64,000 nucleotides of DNA from contig JAHXIQ010000004.1 in NCBI GenBank assembly GCA_025655555.1, forward strand, positions 1-64,000. The letters are read 5' to 3'. The notes under the pieces were generated by a model, which ran no database searches, had not been told where the DNA came from, and saw only the letters and a program-made list of their open reading frames with translations. The position numbers and the translations under genes were made by a program. Origin of the DNA: Candidatus Thiodiazotropha sp. (ex Myrtea sp. 'scaly one' KF741663) (GTDB lineage: Bacteria > Pseudomonadota > Gammaproteobacteria > Chromatiales > Chromatiaceae). This document shows positions 1 through 9,023 of the stretch, piece after piece. Position 1 is the first letter of the stretch; each line of letters begins with the position of its first letter.

Positions 1-2
1 CT

Positions 3-22
3 AGGGCCTGATAGCAGGCTCT
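3..22 (-). terminator. weak hairpin after hydrolase gene
   Basis: Inverted repeat GCCTG-ATAG-CAGGC just past the stop of the minus-strand hydrolase gene. No T-run is visible before the window edge, so the terminator role is only a guess. Confidence 0.25.
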
Positions 23-872
23 AGTGTTCCCTTTGTGTTAGACAAACTGAGATAAAGTTATTCAGGGCTTGGCGATAGCGGTCCGCATTGATCATCAGGC
101 CATCGTTATGGCTGCCGTTGAGCTCGAGGAATTGTTTTGGTTCGTTAGCGGCTTCATACAGTGCGCTGCCCTGCGAGAAGGGGATGATCTCATCTCCACG
201 GCTGTGAATCACCATAAGTGGCATCTGGATATCGGCAAGACGGCTCCGGGTGTCGTAACTGAAGCGTGTCAGCCAACGGGCCGGTAACCAGGGATAGAGT
301 TCTGCCGCCATCTCCGGTGCCGAAGTGAAGGTTGACTCAAGCACCACTCCCAGGGCGGCATGTTGTGATGCCAGATAGGCCGCCACAGCGCCACCAAAAG
401 ACCGACCCAGCAGCAGGATCTCGCCGGCGGGTATTTCTCGGGTTACGGTGAGGTATCGCCAGGCCGCATCTGCATCCTGATAGATGCCGGCTTCGGATGG
501 CTCGCCTTCACTGTCACCGTAGCCCCGGTAGTCAATGATGAGGACAGATAACCCCAGTTGATGAAAGCGTCTCAGGGAATCGAGCCGATGTGAGATGTTT
601 CCTGCATTGCCATGAAAAAAAAGCAGGGTTGCACGCTGTGCCTCTGCCGGTATAAACCAACCGTTCAGCCTGACGCCATCCGCTGCTGTCAGGGTGACAG
701 GTTCAAAGTCGAGACCGATAAGCGCCGGTGTTGACCTCACCTGACGAGTGGGATAGTCCGGCAGGTAGAGGATGTTGTACTGATTGACATAGAGATAAAG
801 TAGCAATCCCCCATAGAGCACCATGCCCACCAGTAGGAGCCGGATAATGCCATTGATGGATTGCCTATACAT
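21..872 (-). CDS. membrane-anchored alpha/beta hydrolase
   Basis: Serine hydrolase of the BEM46/YfhR-like alpha/beta fold family, 283 aa. A single N-terminal membrane segment (about residues 9-28) anchors it, with the catalytic domain probably on the periplasmic side. Seen directly: HGNAGN oxyanion-hole motif at 87-92, nucleophile elbow GRSFGG with Ser158, Asp227 in HSRGDE, and His255 in NGSHND, so the triad is complete. The natural substrate is unknown; relatives act on esters or lipids. It is transcribed in the same direction as the acetyltransferase gene upstream, with about 70 bp between them. Fold and triad are sure; substrate is open. Confidence 0.85.
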   Translation of the reverse strand: MYRQSINGIIRLLLVGMVLYGGLLLYLYVNQYNILYLPDYPTRQVRSTPALIGLDFEPVTLTAADGVRLNGWFIPAEAQRATLLFFHGNAGNISHRLDSLRRFHQLGLSVLIIDYRGYGDSEGEPSEAGIYQDADAAWRYLTVTREIPAGEILLLGRSFGGAVAAYLASQHAALGVVLESTFTSAPEMAAELYPWLPARWLTRFSYDTRSRLADIQMPLMVIHSRGDEIIPFSQGSALYEAANEPKQFLELNGSHNDGLMINADRYRQALNNFISVCLTQREH

Positions 873-933
873 CAGATCAATCCCTGAGTTTTATTCCCGT
901 CATGACGATATGGGTTACAGTCCGATAGAGGTT

Positions 934-952
934 CGATTTAGTGTTAACAGCT
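934..952 (+). repeat. TTAGTGTTAACAG short dispersed repeat, copy 1
   Basis: Core TTAGTGTTAACAG, shared with copies at 3870-3888 and 44881-44899 (reverse) and partly at 43979-43990. Here it supplies the TAA stop of the GNAT gene. Confidence 0.4.
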
Positions 953-1438
953 CCTTGCATGCTCACCTCTATCGATGTGCATGTGGACCAATGCGGCAGG
1001 CTTTCCTTCCGGGTCAATCCGCCTCTCCACAGCATAGGGTTTAAAACCCAGGTCTGTATAGAGCAGCAGGGCAGGTGTGTTGTCACTGAAGACGGAAACC
1101 GCAACTGACATGGGTCGGTATTTACTAAAGGCCAGTTCAACCATGTATTGCATCAGTCGTCTGCCAATGCCTTGTCCACGCAGATCCATGCTGACGATAA
1201 CGTTACCGACAAATGCGCGGTTGCCCGGTTCGACGTCGTAGAGATTGGCAAAACCGACAACCGTATCGTCCTGTATGACAATCGTCAGGTCCTGTCTGCT
1301 TTTGGCGATCTGTGACAGCTGCTCAATCGTGAATGGATAGCTGCCCCGGGGGTAGACCCGGAAAAGCTCCGACTTGCTCGTTATGAGATCGCAGATAGCA
1401 GGATAGTCGCCTTCCATGGCTTGCCTGATCGTACACAT
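944..1438 (-). CDS. GNAT family N-acetyltransferase
   Basis: Single-domain GCN5-related acetyltransferase, 164 aa. The acetyl-CoA pyrophosphate-binding loop RGQGIGRR lies at residues 87-94. The usual C-terminal N-x-P-A-x-x-L-Y-x-x-L-G-F pattern (DNTPALLLYTDLGF) follows and marks the fold clearly. The start ATG at 1438 is preceded by a G-rich Shine-Dalgarno stretch (AGGGGGGAA). The last residues and stop codon fall inside a short dispersed repeat. The acceptor cannot be told from sequence; small molecules and protein N-termini are both possible. Confidence 0.85.
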   Translation of the reverse strand: MCTIRQAMEGDYPAICDLITSKSELFRVYPRGSYPFTIEQLSQIAKSRQDLTIVIQDDTVVGFANLYDVEPGNRAFVGNVIVSMDLRGQGIGRRLMQYMVELAFSKYRPMSVAVSVFSDNTPALLLYTDLGFKPYAVERRIDPEGKPAALVHMHIDRGEHARSC

Positions 1439-1649
1439 AAGAAAGGTTCCCCCCTTTAAAGCACGCTGCTTTTATCACAATGCCGTCATGTGACGATCAC
1501 TTGCCGGTATTGTCCAGAAATCGTTGGCAGTTGGATGATTGTTGTTTGTATGATGATAAATCAAAGCAGGGGTTAGGCGAACCAACGTTGATACTGCTGC
1601 TCAAAAAAATAGACTGGCTATTGGATAGAAGGTATTTGATGTTTATAGA

Positions 1650-3803
1650 TTGTCCTGGCAAATCAGACACGACCATTTGCTGATACGGTTCTTACCACCG
1701 ATGTTATTTTCAAGGTATCAGCGGTTTCGATTGACGGCTATTGGGCTTGCAGGCATCTCCCTGCTGCTGTTGTTCAGGCTGGCGGCTGCCATCGATCAAC
1801 TCAATCTGAATATCGGTACGCTCTCTTCATCTGCCTGGCGGATCGAGCAACTACACTTCACCCTGGACTGGGATTCTCCAACAGACACGGGTTACCGACT
1901 GGAGATCGGTAGACTGGAGTTGTCGGCTTTGAATCAAAGCTTCGACAACGTAGTGGTCGATTGCCGGCGCGGTGAGCTTGGCCAACGGTTCATCAGCTGT
2001 GAGGAGGGAGAGATTCAGCTGCCGCATCCTCTGCTCGATCGTTCTGCAATGGCCCTGAGTTTCAAGATGGACCGGGACAGCGGAGTATTGACAGGGAAAT
2101 TGCGACGCATCGCAACTGCCGATGGTCTGGTGAATATGAGTTTCACATTCAACGCCGGTGATTGGCATCTAAGGATTCATGGGCAAGCGCTGCAGTTGGA
2201 GACACTATTGGCCCAATGGCCACAGGGCCGGCAAGTTCTGGCGGATTGGCACCCCGCTGCACGCATCAATCTGGATGCAAGACTCTCAGGCCGGGAAGAT
2301 AGGCTGCTCCAGGTGAACTGGAGCGGGGAGCTTGCCGGTCTGAGTTTTGGAGACGACCTGGGCGTCTATGCCGGAGAGGGGTTGGCTGCCAGGCAGACAG
2401 GCAGACTCTCCGGAAGCGTTAAAAACTGGCAGATTGATACGGAGCTGACACTGACGCATGGGGAACTGCTGACGCCCGTCTTCTATCTCGATGTGGCTGC
2501 CCATCCGGTTGAGCTGGGTGGCAAGCTCTTCCTCGACAGTCAGTTCAAAACCCTGGCCCTACAGGATGTGCATCTGCAGCAGCAGGAGTTGTTGGATCTC
2601 CAACTGCAGGGAGATCTGCGATTTGCCAGCGATCGGCCACTTGAGAATCTCAAGCTTCAACTGCAACCCTTCCCTGTGGGGGATGTCTATCGGGAGATGC
2701 TGCAACCTGTCTGGGCCGGTACGCCCTGGGGCCGTTTCGAAATGGCGGGGGAGATCGAGCTGTCACTGCATCTGAGTGGAGAGACCATGAAGCTGGATCT
2801 CGGACTCATCGATTTCAGTCTGGATGATACACAAATCGACGGGTCAACCAGGCGTATGGGGCTCTATGATGTCAATGGAGAACTGAAGTGGAATCGGGGC
2901 GGCGAGGTGCAACCTTCCAGGCTTACATGGCAGTCGGGCCATATGCTGGAGCATATCGATATCGGTCCGGGCAGGATCGACTTTCAGGCGGCAGACAACA
3001 CTTTTCGTCTCATCAGACAGACACGGGTTCCCGTGTTGGATGGTTTCATGGTGGTCGACAGGCTGGTGCTCGAAGCACTGGGTGAGCCGTCGCAGAAGCT
3101 CCAGTTTGACGGCTTCCTCGAGCCAATCTCCATGGATGCCCTCAGCAGGGCATTGGGCTGGGTGCCCCTTTCAGGAAAACTCTCAGGGATGATTCCCGGT
3201 TTGACCTATGAAAACGGTTTGTTCACCGTCGATGGCATCCTGCTGGTGCGTATTTTCGATGGGGATATCCTGATAAAAAATCTGCAAACCCGGGAGTTGT
3301 TTGGTGTCTATCCTCAGCTACAGGCCGATATTGAATTGCACAAACTCGATCTGGACAGTCTTACCAGCACCTTCTCATTCGGTAAGATCACCGGCAGGTT
3401 GGATGGCTATGTACGCGATCTCAGTCTGGAGGCCTGGCAACCGGTAACGTTTGATGCCCGTTTCTACACGCCGGAAAATGATGATTCACGCCGTCGCATC
3501 AGCCAGAAGGCGGTGGACAATATTTCCAATCTGGGTGGTGCAGGATTATCCGGTTCACTGGCCCGCTCCTTCATGGGGTTCTTTGAGACGTTTCGCTATA
3601 AGCGGATCGGCATCGGTTGTCGCTTACAGCGAGGCGTATGCGAGATGGTTGGTGCAGGTGAAGCCCAGCAGGGCTACTATCTGGTGGAGGGGAGCGGTAT
3701 TCCCCGTATCGACATCATCGGATACAACAAGACAGCCGATTGGCCGCGCCTGGTTGAGCAGCTGAAGCAGATTACCACATCGGATGGGCCGGTCATTGAG
3801 TAA
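1650..3803 (+). CDS. ydbH: YdbH-family AsmA-like intermembrane lipid transport protein
   Basis: About 700 aa with one N-terminal membrane anchor (near residues 26-46) followed by a long beta-rich periplasmic region, ending in the conserved YdbH/DctA-YdbH C-terminal block (about 440-700). In E. coli, YdbH is one of three AsmA-like proteins (with TamB and YhdP) that bridge inner and outer membranes for phospholipid delivery. It works with the outer-membrane lipoprotein YnbE and the periplasmic helper YdbL. A ydbL-type gene follows 104 bp downstream; no separate ynbE ORF is visible. The longest frame opens with TTG at 1650 but lacks a well-placed ribosome site. ATG at 1701 is an alternative start that keeps the anchor. 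Confidence 0.8.
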   Translation: MSWQIRHDHLLIRFLPPMLFSRYQRFRLTAIGLAGISLLLLFRLAAAIDQLNLNIGTLSSSAWRIEQLHFTLDWDSPTDTGYRLEIGRLELSALNQSFDNVVVDCRRGELGQRFISCEEGEIQLPHPLLDRSAMALSFKMDRDSGVLTGKLRRIATADGLVNMSFTFNAGDWHLRIHGQALQLETLLAQWPQGRQVLADWHPAARINLDARLSGREDRLLQVNWSGELAGLSFGDDLGVYAGEGLAARQTGRLSGSVKNWQIDTELTLTHGELLTPVFYLDVAAHPVELGGKLFLDSQFKTLALQDVHLQQQELLDLQLQGDLRFASDRPLENLKLQLQPFPVGDVYREMLQPVWAGTPWGRFEMAGEIELSLHLSGETMKLDLGLIDFSLDDTQIDGSTRRMGLYDVNGELKWNRGGEVQPSRLTWQSGHMLEHIDIGPGRIDFQAADNTFRLIRQTRVPVLDGFMVVDRLVLEALGEPSQKLQFDGFLEPISMDALSRALGWVPLSGKLSGMIPGLTYENGLFTVDGILLVRIFDGDILIKNLQTRELFGVYPQLQADIELHKLDLDSLTSTFSFGKITGRLDGYVRDLSLEAWQPVTFDARFYTPENDDSRRRISQKAVDNISNLGGAGLSGSLARSFMGFFETFRYKRIGIGCRLQRGVCEMVGAGEAQQGYYLVEGSGIPRIDIIGYNKTADWPRLVEQLKQITTSDGPVIE

Positions 3804-3869
3804 AGGATCTAAAATCGATTTGGAATGTCACAAACCATAACCTTAATATTTAACTGCTGGGATTCGGTC

Positions 3870-3888
3870 AAATTAGTGTTAACAGGCC
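3870..3888 (+). repeat. TTAGTGTTAACAG short dispersed repeat, copy 2
   Basis: AAATTAGTGTTAACAGGCC lies in the gap between ydbH and the ydbL-type gene. The exact reverse complement recurs at 44881-44899. Confidence 0.5.
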
Positions 3889-3906
3889 AAGCATAAGGAA
3901 ACAAAA

Positions 3907-4506
3907 ATGAAATCAGTCAGAATAGCCTTTGTTGCCTCTCTGTTGTTGTTGGCGGCCTGTGTCACCATCAATATCTACTTTCCTGCAGCGGAGGCTAGAG
4001 AAGCTGCTGAGAAAATTGTCGATGACATCTTGGGTGATGAGGCAAAACAAGCGGAGCCGGGCAGTCAAGATCAATCGATGGATTTCAAACCTGCCAGTCA
4101 AGGCTACGCACTGAATTTACTCAATCTGCTGATACCGCCAGCTGAAGCGGCTGTTCCCAATTTTGATGCCGATACCCCGGCAGTACGCAAACTCCAAGCC
4201 GCAATGAAACAGCGTCATGCCCAGCTCAAAGGATTCTATCGACTTGGTGCCATCGGCTTTACCCAGGATGCGCTGGTCGGTGTTCGTAAACTCTCGGCAG
4301 TGCCACTCAAGCAAAGGGGGCAGTTGAAGAATTTACTGAGTGCGGAGAATAGTGATCGCAATCAGCTATACAAGGAAATTGCCCGCGCCAACGGTCATCC
4401 GGAATGGGAAAAGGATGTCCGTGCAACCTTTAGCAAGACTTGGATCAGTAATGCGGCCAAGGGGTGGTGGTATCAGAACAGTCAAGGTGGTTGGATTCAG
4501 AAGTAG
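3907..4506 (+). CDS. YdbL-family (DUF1318) lipoprotein with YnbE-like N-terminus
   Basis: 199-aa lipoprotein: signal peptide with lipobox LAAC (Cys18), then VTINIYFP, a variable linker to about residue 75, and a DUF1318/YdbL domain to the C-terminus (QRHAQL, LYKEIARANG and KGWWYQ are recognisable). E. coli YdbL is about 108 aa and not lipidated. There, a separate small lipoprotein YnbE carries an ITINLN-like strand directly after its lipid cysteine. The strand here occupies the same position, so this protein may combine YnbE and YdbL roles (inference). An AAGGAAA ribosome site precedes the ATG. It sits directly downstream of ydbH, consistent with a shared envelope lipid-transport function. 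Confidence 0.75.
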   Translation: MKSVRIAFVASLLLLAACVTINIYFPAAEAREAAEKIVDDILGDEAKQAEPGSQDQSMDFKPASQGYALNLLNLLIPPAEAAVPNFDADTPAVRKLQAAMKQRHAQLKGFYRLGAIGFTQDALVGVRKLSAVPLKQRGQLKNLLSAENSDRNQLYKEIARANGHPEWEKDVRATFSKTWISNAAKGWWYQNSQGGWIQK

Positions 4507-4529
4507 TTTGAAAGGATGAGTTCAGGTGG

Positions 4530-5684
4530 TTAGTGGTGTGCCAGGGCCGTACCCTGCAGATCGAAGCAGTGAAGTTTGTCACAATCGATTTGCAGGTGAA
4601 CCGTCTCCCCGGGTTTGAAATGGCGATGCCCCGGTATGATTGCCGTCAGAGTGGGTCGTTTCAGCAAGGTGTTGCCAGGATCCTCTGTATCGGTTGCCAC
4701 GACATCAATGTCGGCATTGACATGGAGAATGGTTTCATGACCGAGGGGTTCTGCGCTGCTCATTGTTGCCTCTAATGAACCATTACCGCCAGACTCCACC
4801 AGGGTGAGGGTTGCCGGACGGATACCCAATAAGAGCATCTGACCGGATCTGTTTGGCAGGTCGGGGTAGTTCTCCATGACAGACTGGGGCAATGTGAAAC
4901 AGTGCTCGCCTAATCTGAAGACGAGAGCCTTGTCTACAGTTTCCAGCATCACTCGCAGCACGTTCATTCCGGGGTTGCCGATGAAGCCTGCGACGAAGAC
5001 ATTAACAGGATGTTCGTAAAGCCGGCTTGGGGTCGCAACCTGCTGTAATTTCCCGGCACGCATGACCGCCACCCTGTGTCCCAGGGTCATGGCTTCCACC
5101 TGGTCATGGGTGACGTATAGTGTGGTGATACCCAGGCGTCTCTGTAATGCGGCGATTTCACTGCGGATCTCAACCCGCAGTTTGGCGTCCAGATTGGAGA
5201 GGGGTTCGTCCATCAGAAAGGCGTCGGCGTCACGCACCATGGCGCGGCCCATGGCAACCCGCTGACGTTGGCCGCCGGAGAGTTGCTTCGGCCGGCGATC
5301 AAGCAGATTGCCGAGGCTGAGCAATTCTGCCGTCTGTGCTACCCGCCGATTCACCTCGTCCCGCGAGAGTCGTTGCATCTTAAGTGGGAAGGCCAGATTC
5401 TCCCTTACCGTCATATGCGGATAGAGGGCATAGTTCTGAAACACCATGGCCAGGTTACGCTTCTGCGGCGGCAGCTGGTTGACGACCTGGTCGTCGATCA
5501 GGATCTCTCCCGCCGAGATCTCCTCCAATCCCGCCACCATGCGCAGCAATGTCGACTTGCCGCAGCCGGAAGGTCCCACCAATACCAGCAGTTCACCGTC
5601 CCGAATCTGCAGATCCATCTCTTCGATGACCGCATCATGGCCATCATACTGCTTACTCACCTTGTCGAGTCTGATCGATGCCAT
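4530..5684 (-). CDS. ABC transporter ATPase, CUT1 (UgpC/MalK) type
   Basis: ATP-hydrolysing subunit of a carbohydrate-uptake ABC importer, 384 aa. Walker A GPSGCGKST is at 37-45, the Q-loop is in VFQNYALYP, the signature LSGGQ at 135-139, Walker B FLMDEP at 156-161 and the H-loop His at 193. A C-terminal MalK/UgpC-like regulatory OB domain (about 240-384) follows. It is the last gene of a four-gene minus-strand operon, four bases after the second permease gene. The length and C-terminal domain fit UgpC/MsmK relatives that can serve sugars or glycerol-3-phosphate. The substrate is set by the binding protein, not by this subunit. Confidence 0.92.
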   Translation of the reverse strand: MASIRLDKVSKQYDGHDAVIEEMDLQIRDGELLVLVGPSGCGKSTLLRMVAGLEEISAGEILIDDQVVNQLPPQKRNLAMVFQNYALYPHMTVRENLAFPLKMQRLSRDEVNRRVAQTAELLSLGNLLDRRPKQLSGGQRQRVAMGRAMVRDADAFLMDEPLSNLDAKLRVEIRSEIAALQRRLGITTLYVTHDQVEAMTLGHRVAVMRAGKLQQVATPSRLYEHPVNVFVAGFIGNPGMNVLRVMLETVDKALVFRLGEHCFTLPQSVMENYPDLPNRSGQMLLLGIRPATLTLVESGGNGSLEATMSSAEPLGHETILHVNADIDVVATDTEDPGNTLLKRPTLTAIIPGHRHFKPGETVHLQIDCDKLHCFDLQGTALAHH

Positions 5685-5687
5685 GGT

Positions 5688-6527
5688 CTATCCTTTGATC
5701 CCTGAGGCTGCCACCCCGCGAACGAACCAGCGTTGAAAAAGCAGAAACACCAGCAACACCGGTGCCACCATCATCACGCCGAAGGCGAGGATATCGCCCC
5801 ACTGCAGTGGCGGCAGGGTGTAGAAGGCGGCGATAGCCACCGGTAGTGGACGAACCTCCGGGCCGATGGTTACCATCAGCGGCCAGAGATAGGCCCCCCA
5901 CCACATGAGAAAGCTGAGGATGGCTACGCTGGCAAAAACCGGTTTCGAGTTAGGCAGGATGATGGAGAAGAAGATGCGCAGGGTCGATGCGCCGTCGAGC
6001 CGTGCCGCCTCTTCCAGTTCCCGCGGCAGACCGATGAAGAAGGAGTAGAAGAGATAGATCGAGAAGGCGTTGGCGATGAACGGCAGAATCTGCGCCAGAT
6101 AGGTATCGCGTAGACCGAGCAGGGAGACGCCGTAGAATAGGGGAATAGCAATAGCTTCCAGCGGCAGGATCATCAGCGCCAGCACCAGGTTGAAGAGTAG
6201 GTCCCTCCCGCGCCAGTGCAGGCGGGCAAAGGCGTAAGCGGCCAGGGCATTGACCAGTAATCCGCAGATGACAATAGTGCTGGTGATGAAGAGAGAGTTG
6301 ATCAGGAAACCGAGGAAGTCGGTGCGGGTGAAGACATCGGTGTAGTTCTGCAATGAGGCCTGGTCGGGGATGAATCCGGCAAGTGTGCCGGCTTCCGTCA
6401 ATACCCTTTCATCAGGTTTCAGACTGCCTGTCAGCATCATCACCACCGGGGTGAGAAATAGTAACGCCAGCACGCTGAGTAGGGCGTAACTGAGGATCAT
6501 GCCGGGCCGGCTCCGTTGCGGTCTCAT
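5688..6527 (-). CDS. ABC sugar permease, MalG/UgpE type
   Basis: Inner-membrane permease of 279 aa with about six membrane spans, in the MalG/UgpE half of CUT1 importers. The EAA coupling loop (EEAARLDGAS...LPNSKP) lies near residues 180-200 and docks on the ATPase. The gene overlaps the preceding permease gene by four bases (ATGA), so translation is probably coupled. With its partner it forms the translocation path for the substrate delivered by the lipoprotein encoded at the head of the operon. Confidence 0.9.
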   Translation of the reverse strand: MRPQRSRPGMILSYALLSVLALLFLTPVVMMLTGSLKPDERVLTEAGTLAGFIPDQASLQNYTDVFTRTDFLGFLINSLFITSTIVICGLLVNALAAYAFARLHWRGRDLLFNLVLALMILPLEAIAIPLFYGVSLLGLRDTYLAQILPFIANAFSIYLFYSFFIGLPRELEEAARLDGASTLRIFFSIILPNSKPVFASVAILSFLMWWGAYLWPLMVTIGPEVRPLPVAIAAFYTLPPLQWGDILAFGVMMVAPVLLVFLLFQRWFVRGVAASGIKG

Positions 6528-7429
6528 TCGACCTCCCGTATCTGCCTTACCAGCCGCCGCTGAAGCCAGGTGACAACCAGCACCAGCAGAAAGAAGACGA
6601 CCGTCATGGCGCTGGCACGGGCCACCTGCTGGCGGGTGAAGACGGTCTCGACCATTTCATACATGACCGTGGTGGTGGCGTTGTTTGGCCCCCCGCGGGT
6701 CATGATCTGCACCTGATCGAACAGGCGAAAGGCGAGGATTGTGGTGATCAGCATGACGAAGATCAGCGGGTTCCTGAGTTGCGGTAGTGTGACATGAAGA
6801 AACCGTTGCCAGCGCCCAGCGCCGTCAAGTGCAGCTGCCTCGTCTAGCTCCTGTGGGATCGCTTGGAGTCCGGCGAGCAGGATGACCATCTGAAAACCGG
6901 CACCCTGCCAGATGGAGAGCAGCATGATGGCCGGCAGTGCCAGGAGCGGATCCCGCAGGAAGTCACGGGGTTGCCACTGACCGAAGCTGAGCAGATCGAG
7001 CAGGTTATTCATCATCCCGTTCGGGCCTGGTGCGTAGATCAGGATCCACACCACTGCCACCAGGGACATGGGAAAGACCACTGGCATGAAGAAGAGGGTA
7101 CGGTAAATGGCTGTGCCCCTGAGTCCCTGATTGAGCAGCAGCGCCAGTCCCAGGGCGAGGGCCGTCTGTATCGGTACCACTACCAGGGCAAACAGCAGGT
7201 TGTTTACCAGGGCTTGCAGGAAGGCGGGATCGTTGAAGATACGAGTAAACTGTTTCAGCTCGACAAACTCTAAAGGAAGCGGCGAGCCTAGGCGGAGATT
7301 GGTGAAGGCCGTCAGCAGTGCAAACAGGAATGGTAGCAGAACGAACAGCAGCAATCCGATCAGGGCGGGGCCAACCAGCAGCAGGGCACTTGGAGTCTGG
7401 TCGTTGAGGCGGGAAACGGGTCTCATCAC
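6524..7429 (-). CDS. ABC sugar permease, MalF/UgpA type
   Basis: Inner-membrane permease of 301 aa with about six spans. The EAA loop reads DEAAALDGAG...LPQLRNP, and the protein resembles UgpA/LacF, without the large periplasmic loop of enteric MalF. It overlaps both neighbours by four bases (6524-6527 and 7426-7429), showing a tightly packed operon. It pairs with the MalG/UgpE-type permease to make the heterodimeric channel. Confidence 0.9.
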   Translation of the reverse strand: MMRPVSRLNDQTPSALLLVGPALIGLLLFVLLPFLFALLTAFTNLRLGSPLPLEFVELKQFTRIFNDPAFLQALVNNLLFALVVVPIQTALALGLALLLNQGLRGTAIYRTLFFMPVVFPMSLVAVVWILIYAPGPNGMMNNLLDLLSFGQWQPRDFLRDPLLALPAIMLLSIWQGAGFQMVILLAGLQAIPQELDEAAALDGAGRWQRFLHVTLPQLRNPLIFVMLITTILAFRLFDQVQIMTRGGPNNATTTVMYEMVETVFTRQQVARASAMTVVFFLLVLVVTWLQRRLVRQIREVE

Positions 7430-8721
7430 CTCTCCTCTGTAGTGAAGAGCCAGGGATAACCCCGATTATCTTCGATCTCTAAATCGATTACCCCTGCGGC
7501 CTCATCCAGGACTGCTTGTACATCGCTGCCACTGCGAATACGTTCAAAAGCCTGTTGAAACTCTGCTGTGATCACCGGATAGGCGGGCGTGCGCGGACGC
7601 GGTACTGCATAACCGCCTTTGAGCTGATCCACGAACAGTCGTAGTGGACCTCCTGCCTGGTAACGGGGTGAACGGTCGATGGCACTAATTGTGGCTGGTA
7701 CTGCACCATTGGCATCAGTCATGGCCAGCACTTCCTCCGGCCGTAGCAGAAATGACAGAAAGCGGGCCGCCTCTTCGGGTTTGTCACAGTTCGATGTGAT
7801 AGCCCAACTCCAGGATCCCTGCCCGGTCTTGGGACCTTGCCCGAAGTCAGGCAGTGGCAACAGCAGGAGATCTTTACCCAGCGACTCCCGATAGCGTGAG
7901 TAGTTCCAGTGTCCTCCCATAGCCAGTGCCACCCTTCCGGTGGTGAACGCGGCATCGTCGATATTGGGATCGACCCAACCGGCCTCGATCCAGTGTTGCA
8001 GCGTGTGAAGTGCAGCAGCTGTCTCCGATCTGTTTAGCATGCCTTTTGCGGCCACTTTTTTTCGGCGACTGACGAGATCTCCGCCAGCCGATTGGATCAG
8101 TGGAGAGAAGGCGTAGGTGTACCACTCCCCGGCGTAGTTGAGTTTGAGGTCGAGCACCTGTCCATCGGGATCATCTCTTACCAGACGTTCCAGTATGGTG
8201 TTGAACTCATCAACTGCCCAAGGGTTATCCAATGTGGGAATGCGAATGCCAGTATGGACAAGCCTGGATCTGTTTGCATAGAGACCGAGGCCGGAATCGA
8301 AGGCGCCAATGGACCAGAGACGGTCCTGATAGCTTCCCTGTTGCAGAATAGAAGGTAACAGATCGCTGATTAGGGCCTTAGGCAGCAGTTCATCCAGCGG
8401 TTGCAATCGTCCCTGCCAGACGTATGCATAGAGGAAGGGGCCGTCAAATTCCAGCAGATCCGGCAAGTCACCAGCTACTGCTGCGGCCTGTACCTGGGCG
8501 TTATAGCTGCCTTCCGGAATCAGTGTCAGGTGGACGCTGCTATCCGGATGCTCGGTGTTGTAGCGATTGATTTGTGATTTTAGGGTATTGCGTTCACTCT
8601 CCTGACCGGCATGGGCCCAAACTTCAAGGGAGGTGACGCCACCTTGAATGCCATTACTATCGGTGCAGCCACTGATAAACAACAGCAGTGTCGCTAAGCA
8701 GAGAGTGGTTTGAACGGGCAC
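7426..8721 (-). CDS. extracellular solute-binding lipoprotein, CUT1 ABC importer
   Basis: First gene of the ABC operon, 431 aa. The signal peptide ends in lipobox ISGC (Cys19), followed by a family-1 solute-binding fold (LEVWAHAGQESERNTL, and GHWNYSRYRESLG further on). The lipid anchor would hold it in the periplasm beside the permeases. Family-1 binding proteins usually carry oligosaccharides, disaccharides or glycerol-phosphate compounds. No residue pattern here lets me name the ligand. No glycoside hydrolase or sugar kinase neighbours the operon, so the context gives no substrate clue. Confidence 0.88.
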   Translation of the reverse strand: MPVQTTLCLATLLLFISGCTDSNGIQGGVTSLEVWAHAGQESERNTLKSQINRYNTEHPDSSVHLTLIPEGSYNAQVQAAAVAGDLPDLLEFDGPFLYAYVWQGRLQPLDELLPKALISDLLPSILQQGSYQDRLWSIGAFDSGLGLYANRSRLVHTGIRIPTLDNPWAVDEFNTILERLVRDDPDGQVLDLKLNYAGEWYTYAFSPLIQSAGGDLVSRRKKVAAKGMLNRSETAAALHTLQHWIEAGWVDPNIDDAAFTTGRVALAMGGHWNYSRYRESLGKDLLLLPLPDFGQGPKTGQGSWSWAITSNCDKPEEAARFLSFLLRPEEVLAMTDANGAVPATISAIDRSPRYQAGGPLRLFVDQLKGGYAVPRPRTPAYPVITAEFQQAFERIRSGSDVQAVLDEAAGVIDLEIEDNRGYPWLFTTEER

Positions 8722-9023
8722 GGATAGATATTAGACTTTTTGAATCAGCTTTCCACCGGTTTCTTTCGTGAGGCTTTGTGTGGAATGTCGTTAAAAATAC
8801 ACGACTCACTTAGAAGTATAAAAGAATGCGCTGCCAGACAGGTGAAGATGCGGAACAACAGCATCCTGCCGCTAGGACTATTATTTCTACTTAAGCAAAA
8901 ATCGTATCAGCTAATAGAGCATGAAGAAGTTGGTTTCTGTGAGCAATCCATGACTTGAGTCAGTCATTGAATTGTTAATGAAACTAATTCATGAGATCGA
9001 CTCGCCACCTATTCGTGTCATCT
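8722..9023 (+). other. intergenic region, ABC operon leader and rsmE tail
   Basis: About 300 bp, AT-richer than its flanks. It must hold the minus-strand promoter of the ABC operon and the 3' end of the rnf-rsmE transcript. I see no convincing gene, hairpin terminator or repeat; a 72-codon plus-strand frame has no ribosome site and no family signature. Confidence 0.5.

Noticed and set aside
1480-1683. 67-codon plus-strand frame before ydbH
   Set aside because: No ribosome site, no family features, and it overlaps the ydbH start.
8740-8958. 72-codon plus-strand frame in the ABC upstream gap
   Set aside because: No ribosome site and no known family; composition is that of intergenic DNA.
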